A stretch of DNA of 8,880 bases from Candidatus Hydrogenedentota bacterium. GTDB taxonomy: Bacteria > Hydrogenedentota > Hydrogenedentia > Hydrogenedentales > SLHB01. The stretch's first letter is position 1; every line of letters begins with the position of its first letter. The position numbers and the translations under genes are program-made. Positions 1 through 7,600 of this stretch are shown here, piece by piece. Location of the stretch: contig JAKJDA010000099.1 of NCBI GenBank assembly GCA_022706165.1, forward strand, positions 1 through 8,880. Direction: 5' to 3'. The notes under the pieces are model-generated. The model saw only the letters and a program-made list of their open reading frames with translations, was not told where the DNA came from and searched no databases.

Positions 1-600
1 GATTGCCCCACTTCCAAGTTGGAGACGTATGGCGAGACCTTGGCGGCGATCCGGGGCGAACTTGGTTCTGAGTGCGGCGCCTTGTCGATCACCGCGTTGC
101 CCGCATGGCTGCGTAGCCGTTCCTGTTCCAGGACGTGCCGCCAAGCCGATTTCTTCGTCCTTCAAATTCATGCGCTCCAGCGGCCCACCACCCTCGATGC
201 GCCCCTTGTCCTGTATGAAACGCGCAGGTTTCACGCGTATTTGCGCGGCGCCTCCCGGATCGGGACGCCGTTTTTCGTCGCCCTGCCCACGTACGGATAT
301 GCCATCACTTTCGACGAACAGGGAAACTTCGTTCGCCTCGCCGCGGAGTGGGGGAACAGCCCGCCCTCCGCCGGTCAGCGCACCAAGCATGTCATGGCCG
401 ATCCTGCTGAACTGGCGACGGTCGTTCGCTCCCTCCGCGAACGCCGTCCGCGCCACTGTCAGGGCATCGCGTGGTTTCGTTTGCCTGTCGCCACGGATAC
501 GCATAACTGGACATGGGACATGCTGGAACACGTGTTGGAGGGACGCGAGCCGCCGAAACCGACGGGGCATGCCAGCAGCGTCGGCGAATCGATGCAATGA
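1..600 (+). CDS. DUF3142 family protein, 5'-truncated by the window edge
   Basis: The reading frame is open from the first base, so the gene begins upstream. A TTG at 19 is an in-frame codon inside the protein and probably not the start, because the residues before it (DCPTSKL) also fit the family. About 199 C-terminal residues are visible. Recognisable stretches are SITALPAWL, then ADFFVLQIHALQRP, then PFFVALPTYGYAITF, and a late GIAWFRLP. In order and spacing these match my memory of the DUF3142 family (bacterial, function unknown, often exported lipoproteins with a barrel-like, glycosidase-reminiscent fold). Whether this copy has a signal peptide cannot be seen. It ends with TGA 117 bp before dtd, in the same direction, so co-transcription is possible but unproven. 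I am fairly sure of the family; no enzymatic role can be assigned. Confidence 0.72.
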   Translation, partial: DCPTSKLETYGETLAAIRGELGSECGALSITALPAWLRSRSCSRTCRQADFFVLQIHALQRPTTLDAPLVLYETRRFHAYLRGASRIGTPFFVALPTYGYAITFDEQGNFVRLAAEWGNSPPSAGQRTKHVMADPAELATVVRSLRERRPRHCQGIAWFRLPVATDTHNWTWDMLEHVLEGREPPKPTGHASSVGESMQ

Positions 601-705
601 CGCGTTTGCCAAGACGCTGCATGAACGAGACAGGTTTTAAGGGGCTTGTTGTGTCGCGGGAAATGTCATACCCTGATGGCTGGATTGCGATTCGCATACG
701 GTCGC

Positions 706-710
706 GGAGA
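706..710 (+). promoter_or_regulatory. Ribosome binding site that fixes the dtd start
   Basis: GGAGA lies 7 bases before the ATG at 718. The frame is also open from a TTG at 646, but only the ATG at 718 has a well-placed Shine-Dalgarno site, and the protein starting there (MRAVLQRVSTASV) begins exactly as DTD proteins do. Confidence 0.7.
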
Positions 711-717
711 ACACGGC

Positions 718-1167
718 ATGAGAGCGGTCTTACAGCGCGTATCAACGGCATCGGTAAGCGTGAATGGCATGATCGTGAGCGAGGTGGGACCAGGGTTGTT
801 GGCGCTTATCGGCATCGCGCAGGGCGATACCGATGGGGATGCGCGTCTGCTGGCGGATAAAATCGCGGCGTTGCGTTGCTTCGCCGACGAAGACAGCAAG
901 TTCAATCTTTCCGTCCGGGATGTTTGCGGCAGCGTGCTTGCCATCTCCCAGTTCACTCTATTGGGCGATTGTCGCAGGGGGCGTCGTCCGTCGTTTAGCG
1001 ATGCCGCTCGCCCCGATGAGGCGGAGCCGTTGTACGAGGCGACCCTTGCATATCTACGGGCGCAGGGAATCAAGGTGAAGGGCGGAGTTTTTGGCGCGCA
1101 CATGGCCGTGCATTCGGTGAACGACGGGCCTGTTACGCTGCTGGTGGACACCCGGAGGGCCTTCTGA
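718..1167 (+). CDS. dtd: D-aminoacyl-tRNA deacylase (DTD)
   Basis: Hydrolyses the ester bond of D-aminoacyl-tRNAs (and glycyl-tRNA(Ala)) in the cytoplasm, so that D-amino acids do not reach the ribosome. It is 149 residues long, the usual length for this homodimeric family. Diagnostic features are the N-terminal MRAVLQRV strand, the active-site motif SQFTL at residues 77-81 followed by GRRPSF at 88-93, and the C-terminal NDGPVT at 135-140. The last motif carries the Gly-cisPro pair that excludes L-substrates by chirality. All key residues are present, so the enzyme should be active. Its stop codon overlaps by one base the ATG of the asparagine-synthetase-like gene (TGATG), so the two are probably translated together. 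The 117 bp upstream region holds no convincing promoter. Confidence 0.96.
   Translation: MRAVLQRVSTASVSVNGMIVSEVGPGLLALIGIAQGDTDGDARLLADKIAALRCFADEDSKFNLSVRDVCGSVLAISQFTLLGDCRRGRRPSFSDAARPDEAEPLYEATLAYLRAQGIKVKGGVFGAHMAVHSVNDGPVTLLVDTRRAF
1154..1159 (+). promoter_or_regulatory. Ribosome binding site that fixes the start of the asparagine-synthetase-like gene
   Basis: GGAGGG lies inside the end of dtd, 7 bases before the ATG at 1167. It matters because it supports the start that puts the only candidate nucleophilic cysteine at position 5. No in-frame ATG, GTG or TTG falls directly before that cysteine; the preceding codons are GAC GCG ATA. Confidence 0.8.
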
Positions 1168-2885
1168 TGGACGCGATATGCGGCATGTTGGGCGAACGCG
1201 ACATCGTTTCCACCAAAAACATGGCGGCGGCTTTGACCCATCGCGCGCGCGTCATGCGCCCAATCGAAGGCGACGACTTCGTCATCATGGCGTCGACGTT
1301 CGGGGCGGCCCCTGTCTGCGCCGTGGATGGCCAGCCGCGAGACAGGGCCGGAACGCCCCTGGATATGGACGCTTTCGGGGCGCATTGCCGGTCCGTCGCT
1401 CATCCCGACGCGCTTGAACTCGCCGGCGCATTTGCGGGCGTGGTGCAGCGCGCGCCGGATGTCTGGTGGCTGTTGCGCGACCGGCTGGGCCAGCGCCCTT
1501 TGTATTACGCCATTGTGAAAGACGCACTCGTCTTCGCGTCCGAACTCAAGGCGCTGCTTGCATCGGGACTCATCAGGGCCTGCATGAATCGGCAAGCCGC
1601 AGACGCCTATTTCACATTCGGCTGCGCCCCAAGCCCGATCACGCTGATCGAGGGAGTCTTCAGGGTCCGCCCAGGCCATGTGCTGACATTCACGCACCGC
1701 AAGGCGGAACAGCATCGCTTCGCGCAGTTCAATACGAATCCGGTGGACACGGACAAGAATGAGGCGTCCGCTCATCTCCAAGGGATAGTGGAGCGATCCG
1801 TGACAAGGACTGTCTCGAACCGAGTGTTATTGTCCGCCGGAGTGGATTCGGCCGCGATCGCGGCCTTGAAGCGAAAAGCCAGTCCAGTCTTCATCGCTTT
1901 GGAACGTGGATGGCAGGACGAAGGCCGGATGACGCGCGAATCCGCAAAACAACTCAACCTGCCGCTCACGGTCTTTCCGGGACGACGTTTCACTGAGGAA
2001 GAATTCGCCACTATGTGCAGGGCCTTGGATGATCCCGTCGCCGACGCGTCGATTCTTCCTTTGTGGCTGGTGCTGCAACGCGCGTCCGAATGGTCGCCTG
2101 CCTTGCTTTCCGGTCACGGCGCCGACGAACTGCTGGGCGGCTTTCCACGGTACCGCCTCCTGCAGAGGACGCGTGTCGCCGGCGCGGCCATCCCGGCGGG
2201 GATGATGAGCGATCTCCTTCCTGCTCTTCCGCCAAACGCATTCGTGCGTCGTGGAAGCCGGTTTCTGGCATCGGGAAACAATAGCATCGAAGCCCACCTG
2301 TCCTTGTTCTCGATGTTCGATGCGGATGAGCGCCGGGAGTTGTATTCGCCTTCCATGCACGAGTCGAGCCTCGATCAGGGCGGCGTTGCAACGCTTGTAA
2401 AGCCCTACTGCCGCGGCAGCGATCTGACGCAGACCATGCTTGATTTCGATTTGCACATCGCATTGCCCGATATGATGCTCATGAAATGCGAGCGCATCGC
2501 CTCCACCCACGGCGTTGCGCTGGAACTCCCCTATTTTGACGACGAATTGGTCGATTACGCGATTCGGCTCGATCCCAAGGTTGCCTACGGCGTCCGTAGC
2601 AAGCCGCTGCTCCGCATGGCGATGAAAGGCACACTGCCCCATCGCATTCGATTTCGCGCGCGACGCGGATTTCGCGTGCCGCAAAGCGGACGCCTCCAAC
2701 GCGTCATCGAGAATGTCGCACGCGCCACCATCACGCAGGAGCGTGCGCACGACATCGGCCTGTTCCAGTGGCGCAGCATCGAACAAATCCTGCATGCCGC
2801 CAGTCACAACATATACCGGCGCAGGCAATTTTGGGCGCTGCTCCTCTTCTTTGCCTGGCGCCGGTTTGTCGTGGAGAAATCCTGA
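1167..2885 (+). CDS. Asparagine synthetase-like protein with degenerate glutaminase domain
   Basis: A 572-residue two-domain protein of the AsnB family (class II glutamine amidotransferase plus ATP-dependent synthetase). Members activate a carboxylate as an acyl-adenylate and attack it with ammonia from glutamine. The C-terminal domain looks competent: PP-loop SAGVDS at 223-228, SGHGADELLGGF at 315-326, LPYFDDEL at 454-461 and RGFRVP at 500-505. Position 499 is Arg where a catalytic Lys is usual. The N-terminal domain keeps RDRLGQRPLYY at 104-114 but is otherwise eroded. Cys is residue 5 instead of 2, the NGE of the NGEIYN motif reads DGQ (54-56), and the HRGPD motif reads HRARV. Glutamine hydrolysis is therefore doubtful. 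The protein may use free ammonia, take another amine, or close a ring within one substrate as beta-lactam synthetase does. Such genes also occur in surface-polysaccharide loci, which fits the glycosyltransferase downstream. Family membership is secure; substrate is unknown. Confidence 0.88.
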   Translation: MDAICGMLGERDIVSTKNMAAALTHRARVMRPIEGDDFVIMASTFGAAPVCAVDGQPRDRAGTPLDMDAFGAHCRSVAHPDALELAGAFAGVVQRAPDVWWLLRDRLGQRPLYYAIVKDALVFASELKALLASGLIRACMNRQAADAYFTFGCAPSPITLIEGVFRVRPGHVLTFTHRKAEQHRFAQFNTNPVDTDKNEASAHLQGIVERSVTRTVSNRVLLSAGVDSAAIAALKRKASPVFIALERGWQDEGRMTRESAKQLNLPLTVFPGRRFTEEEFATMCRALDDPVADASILPLWLVLQRASEWSPALLSGHGADELLGGFPRYRLLQRTRVAGAAIPAGMMSDLLPALPPNAFVRRGSRFLASGNNSIEAHLSLFSMFDADERRELYSPSMHESSLDQGGVATLVKPYCRGSDLTQTMLDFDLHIALPDMMLMKCERIASTHGVALELPYFDDELVDYAIRLDPKVAYGVRSKPLLRMAMKGTLPHRIRFRARRGFRVPQSGRLQRVIENVARATITQERAHDIGLFQWRSIEQILHAASHNIYRRRQFWALLLFFAWRRFVVEKS

Positions 2886-3019
2886 CATGTCCGGCGCGAC
2901 GATCAAAATCGGACGGTACGGCGTCCTTCGCCCGAAAACTGCGCGAGCGCAATCGTGACGCGACAGGCTACACGCCATGCGGGCGTTTCGTTTTCGCCGC
3001 CCCGTGGAAGATAAGGCGC

Positions 3020-4078
3020 ATGCCGGAACTCGTCTCCATCATTATCCCCGCGCACAATCAGCTCGACTACTGCCGCGCTTGCGTCGGCTCCGTGCTGCGC
3101 CACACGCGCCCCCCTTTCCGTTTGGTCTTGGTCGACAATGGATCGACTGACGGCGTTGCCGAATATTTCGATTCGACGCCCGATGCGATGGTCGTGCATA
3201 CCGGCAGGAATCTCGGTTTTCCCGCGGGGGTGAATCGAGGTTTGGCCCATGCGCAAGGACATGTGCTGCTGTTGAACAGCGACACGGTGGTTACGGAAGG
3301 CTGGCTGGAACGATTGGAGGAAGCCTTGCTCGAAACGGACGACATCGGCATGGCCGGGCCCGTTTCGAATTGCGTGTCCGGCTTTCAACAGATCGAAACG
3401 CCGCCGTTGCGCGATGAAGCGTCCATTCACGCCTTTTCCAAACAGCGCGCCATCGATTTTCATGGGCAACGCCGCGAGACCGATCGCCTGGTGGGCTTTT
3501 GCGTGTTGATACGTGACGCCGCGTTCGTCACAGTCGGGCTTCTCGACGAGGCATACGGCATTGGCAATTTTGAAGACGACGACTACGGCTTGCGCGTGCG
3601 GCTCGCTGGGTTCCGCATGCGCATCGCGGACGACTGCTTCGTCTATCATTACGGCGGGCGCAGTTTCGCCGGACTCGGTATTGCGGGAGACCGTTTTCAC
3701 GCGCTGATGGACACGAACGAGCGCTATTTTCTTCAGAAATGGCGCAAGGCCCCCATCGAGCTTCTGACGCCCTATTTCCGTTCGCGATTGCTGAGTTTGC
3801 GCGCACACGAGGCGCTCGAGCACGCCCAGATGGAAGAGTGCCTGCAATGCCTCAAGGGTGCGATTGAAGCCGCGCCGCTATTGGGCCAGAATTACAACGA
3901 CCTCGGCGCGGTGTTGTGGCAGATTGAGCAGTACGACAAGGCATTCGAGTGCTTCGTGCACGCCGTAAAGCTCGAACCGGGCAACGCCGCCGCACAGGCG
4001 AATCTTGCGGATGCCGCGAACGCGCTGGGGAGAACAAGCGACCTCCACGATCTCCTCCGCAGCGCAAGGGGACAATGA
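3020..4078 (+). CDS. Family 2 glycosyltransferase with C-terminal TPR region
   Basis: A 352-residue protein that probably transfers a sugar from a nucleotide-sugar donor, in cell-surface glycan or glycoprotein synthesis. The GT-A domain (about 1-240) starts VSIIIPAHN and has VDNGSTDG at 38-45, the NLGFPAGVNRG segment at 64-74 and the metal/nucleotide motif NSDT at 86-89. Next come the acid motif FEDDDYGLR at 184-192, where the catalytic base is expected, and a His at 210. Residues about 285-345 resemble TPRs, one clear (NYNDLGAVLWQIEQYDKAFE) and one partial. No membrane segment or signal peptide is visible, so it is cytosolic or membrane-associated. The frame stays open upstream to 2768, but that part runs through the previous gene in another frame. 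I chose ATG 3020 because homologues begin here and GGAAG (3006-3010) and AAGG (3013-3016) precede it. The 134 bp gap upstream has no supported gene. The donor and acceptor are unknown. Confidence 0.9.
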   Translation: MPELVSIIIPAHNQLDYCRACVGSVLRHTRPPFRLVLVDNGSTDGVAEYFDSTPDAMVVHTGRNLGFPAGVNRGLAHAQGHVLLLNSDTVVTEGWLERLEEALLETDDIGMAGPVSNCVSGFQQIETPPLRDEASIHAFSKQRAIDFHGQRRETDRLVGFCVLIRDAAFVTVGLLDEAYGIGNFEDDDYGLRVRLAGFRMRIADDCFVYHYGGRSFAGLGIAGDRFHALMDTNERYFLQKWRKAPIELLTPYFRSRLLSLRAHEALEHAQMEECLQCLKGAIEAAPLLGQNYNDLGAVLWQIEQYDKAFECFVHAVKLEPGNAAAQANLADAANALGRTSDLHDLLRSARGQ

Positions 4079-4081
4079 TTC

Positions 4082-4687
4082 ATGGAAATGGAAATTCGCG
4101 AATATCGACCCGAAGACGAAGCAGAATGGATGCGCGTGCACGCAATCATCCTCAGCATCTCGCACGCATGGAATTACAGCATCCAGGAGCGTCCGCTCTA
4201 CGAAGGCCACGAATCAACAAAGCTGGTGGCCGTGGCGGACGGAAAGATCGTCGGCCTCACCGATACGCAGTATGAGAACGAACCCGGCGAGTTCTGCTTT
4301 CTTAAGGACAGCAAAGGCGGCTACGTGCTTGAATTCGGGAGACTGCCGGATTTCTCGGGACACAACATCGGCAAATTGCTGATCGACGCGACGGTTGAGG
4401 ACGCGAAACGCAAGGATTTTCACCGCCTCGAGTACTGGACGCAAGACAGAAGTGCGCAGCGGTACTACCAACGCATCGGCATGAAAGAGATTGGCCGACA
4501 CTATCGATTCCGCATGCGCGCGACGCCCGAGTTCAACGAGATCGCCGTAAAAGACTACTTTGGCATCGAATACATCTACGCAATCTGCATGCCCGAAGAA
4601 TGGCCGCTCATCAAACAAAAATACGACATCCTGACCAAACACCCTCTTGAACCGCACCTCTGCATTGGCTATGAAATCCGCTTCTGA
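4082..4687 (+). CDS. GNAT family N-acetyltransferase
   Basis: A 201-residue protein expected to transfer an acyl group from acyl-CoA to an amine; the acceptor is unknown. It begins MEIREYRPEDEAEW, a common GNAT opening (beta1-alpha1). It then has KLVAVADGKIVGLTD (beta2-beta3), the core EFGRLPDFSGHNIGKLLIDA (about 84-103) and a typical late YYQRIGMKEIGRHYRF (128-143). Motif A normally reads Q/R-x-x-G-x-G/A; here it reads SGHNIG (92-97), with Asn at the first Gly position. About 50 further residues follow the usual end of the fold, ending EIRF. The start at 4082 lies 3 bases after the glycosyltransferase stop and 9 bases after AAGGGGA (4066-4072); an ATG two codons later is an alternative. The spacing suggests translational coupling. 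Base composition is lower in G+C than the genes before it. Confidence 0.82.
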   Translation: MEMEIREYRPEDEAEWMRVHAIILSISHAWNYSIQERPLYEGHESTKLVAVADGKIVGLTDTQYENEPGEFCFLKDSKGGYVLEFGRLPDFSGHNIGKLLIDATVEDAKRKDFHRLEYWTQDRSAQRYYQRIGMKEIGRHYRFRMRATPEFNEIAVKDYFGIEYIYAICMPEEWPLIKQKYDILTKHPLEPHLCIGYEIRF

Positions 4688-4697
4688 AAAGGGCTAA

Positions 4698-7600
4698 TCA
4701 AAAATTCACCTTTAACGAGCAAATCTTGTAGGGCGTCATGTACAGTTCTGCCGCGTTGCCCTTGACGTCCAGTGGCATGTCGTTTTCCTCAAGTAGGTCG
4801 CATTCGAACATGCGCTTAGGCGCGCGAGCAAAGCGCAACGTCACGTAGCCGCGCTGGCCGTAGGCTTCATACAACCGAACAATAATCGCATCGGAGTCTT
4901 CGGCGCGTTTGATGGTTTCGAGAATAACGTGCTCCGCGTCGACTTCTGCGAACGATCCAACCGGCGGCAACGTTCCTTCCGAAATGGGCGCGGCTTTGGC
5001 CATCAATGGCGCATTGAGATCGATACCTTCACGAACCGTTGCGACGCGCCAATCGCCGACGTGCGGCAACAACGAATAGGTAAAGTCGTGTTCGCCTTCA
5101 TCGGCAGTTGGATCGGGATCGATAGAGGCGCGCAACAGCGACAGGCGCAGCGTGTTTCCCTTTACGTCATAACCATATTTGCAGTCATTGAGTACACTGA
5201 CGCCATAGTCCCCTTCGCTGAGGTCTGCCCAACGTAGCGCAGGCACTTCAAACTCCGCGAGATCGTAATCGCGGTTGGTGTGCGTGGTGCGTTGAATCGT
5301 GCCGCAGGGAATCTCGAACGTCGCCCACGACGAACGCACATCGACCGGGAACGCTACCTTCATCATGGTCTGTTTTTCCTGCCAAACCACGTGCGTCACG
5401 AAATCGATCCGCCGCGAATGGGCGTACAGCACGATGTTCTGCGTGATCGTGCTTTGCTCGTTCTTGCGCACGAATCGCACCGTCGCGCGCAGCGGCCCTC
5501 GCTCAACGACCTCGACGCTCTCGGAAGCGCCCGGTTCCCAGCGCGTGTCGTCGAGGTTTTGATCGATGTCCCACGCGTTGCTGCGATGCGGGCGATCGTC
5601 GAAGAGATAGAGGACATTGCCCCTTTCTTTCGGCGCAAGCACCTCGCGTTTGTTCTCCTTGTCGTACACGCGCGTCAGGCGTCCGGACTTGTCGAACACG
5701 ATCTTCAAGAAAGCGTTCTCCATACCCTTGTCGGACGCGGTCAACGGCAACGATTGCGCGGCGCCTTTGCCCGGCACGATGCGGTAGACTGCGTGGCCAA
5801 GGGATGGCGCCTGCGTGACCTCGACGAGCAACTCATCATTCGATACCACCTGATGCGCGACCGCGTTTCCATCGGGGTCCTGCACGTGGAACGCGCCTTT
5901 TGGCAAAGGCGTTTTCACTGCAACGAGTCCGGACCGTGCCCAGGACACGGTGTTCCACACAATGATCGGCGTGCCCTCGCCGCGCGTGTCGATGCGATCG
6001 TGAAGCAATGCGAGGGCGCGGTCCTTGACGCCATTCAACGCTGTTTGTGCAAGGGCGTAATCGCGATCGGCATCGTCGTAGACCTCATGCACGGAGGAGC
6101 CTGGCAGGATGTCGTGGAACTGGTTCAACAGAACAATCTTCCACGCGTCGTTGATCGCGTCCTGCTCGTAATGTCCGCCATTGAGGAACGCAACGGTCGA
6201 CAAAAACTCGATGTCGCGCAACAAGGCCTCGCATTTGCGGTTGTTGCGTTTCGTACGCGCCTGCGACGTTTGGCAGGCGCGATGCACTTCGAGATAGAGT
6301 TCGCTGTTCCACACAGGAAGCGTCGCTGTGGCTTCGTCTTTTGCGAAACGCGCAAAGTAGGACGTGAGGGTGTCGAACGAGCATTGCGGCGCGCCCACGA
6401 TATTGCCGAGCCGTTTGGCGCGTTCGACGATTTCCTGGGTCGGACCGCCACCGCCATCGCCCCAGCCGACGGTGTAGGGTATCTCGTCGATCTTGTCTTT
6501 CTGTTTGGCCACGGCCCAATGCTCGAACACTTCTGCGGTGGTCATGATCGAGCCGTATACATGCGGCATGTACGTGAGGATGCGCGAGCCATCGACGCCT
6601 TCCCAGTGGAAGGTGCTGTAGGGAAATTGCGAGAACTCGCCCCACCATATCTTGGTCGTGGAGAAAGTATCCAGACCCGCCTTGACGAGAAACTGCGGCA
6701 ATGAATGCGCGAATCCGAAACAGTCCGGGACCCACGCCATGCGCGGACGCACACCCAATTCGCGTTGGAAGAAACGAATGCCAAACAGCAACTGGCGCAC
6801 GATCGATTCGCCCGACACGATGTTGCAATCTGGTTCGACGAACAACGCGCCCGCCGGGTCCCAACGGCCTTCCTGAACGCGTTGCTTCACGCGCGCGAAC
6901 AGTTCGGGATAGTCCCGCTTCAGGTACTCGTACTGAATGGTTTGGCTGTGCGAAAAGGTGAACTCGGGATAACGGTCCAATAGCGCGAGGACCGTCGCGA
7001 CCGTGCGGCCAATCTTGCGGTGCGTTTCGCGCAACGGCCACATCCACGCGGTGTCGATGTGCGAGTGGCCGATAATCGCCAGTTTGCCCGCGCCGGGTCC
7101 CGCCGGAAATTTTTTGAGGTCCGCGCGGAAATACTTCTGCGCTTTCTTGATCGACTCGAAATACTGCGGCGTGCCCGCGTGACGCAGATCAACCATGCGC
7201 ACGGATTTCTCAATGTGCTCCAGCAATCGCATGCGCGGCGCGTATGCTTCCGGCAACTGCTCCCACACTTCCAACGCGATCTTCGCGTCCCAGTAGAAGT
7301 CCCACGCTAATTGATGAAACACCGCGATGTCGGCGCGGTCGAAGATGTGATAGGTGTCCTGTTCTTGACTGGGAACCGACTCCAGCGAAATAACAAATGC
7401 CTCGCTCACGCGCGCTTGTTTCGATAGCAAGACCTCGTCGCGATTGCGATCAAGTCCTTGCGCAGGATGACCGTTGACATACGCCAGCGAATTGCCATGC
7501 GGCCCTTGGTGCGGACTCAGCAGTGCGACGACATGCTTGCCATCCATGTCTGGCGGAATCGTCGCGTGCAGGCGAAACCATGTCGTCTGGTCGTAGCCGC

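Noticed and set aside
646..674. TTGTTG then 17 bases then TACCCT, a possible sigma-70 promoter for dtd
   Set aside because: The -10 box matches only half of the consensus, so it is not distinguishable from background.
1179..1181. Use of the ATA codon (1176-1178) as start to give a normal Met-Cys N-terminus to the synthetase-like protein
   Set aside because: ATA starts are very rare, and the ribosome binding site is well placed for the ATG at 1167. It would also not repair the other missing glutaminase residues.
666..1781. 371-residue minus-strand frame over dtd and the synthetase-like gene
   Set aside because: It is antisense to two conserved genes, resembles no family and has no ribosome site of note.
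2887..2958. 23-codon frame MSGATIKIGRYGVLRPKTARAQS between the synthetase-like gene and the glycosyltransferase
   Set aside because: It starts one base after the upstream stop codon but is too short to judge, has no homology I recognise and no good ribosome binding site.
1827..2978. 383-residue minus-strand frame over the synthetase-like gene
   Set aside because: It is antisense to conserved synthetase motifs and has no recognisable domain; a shadow of codon bias.
2972..2994. Stem ACGCC/GGCGT followed by TTCGTTTT, terminator-like, before the glycosyltransferase
   Set aside because: The stem has only five base pairs and the T-run is interrupted; such hairpins are common by chance in G+C-rich DNA.
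2903..3847. 314-residue minus-strand frame over the glycosyltransferase
   Set aside because: It is antisense to clear GT2 motifs, with no domain of its own.
5280..6704. 474-residue open frame on the + strand opposite the GH38 gene
   Set aside because: It lies fully antisense to an unmistakable alpha-mannosidase, has low-complexity Arg/His/Val-rich composition and shows no recognisable domain. Long antisense frames are expected at this G+C.
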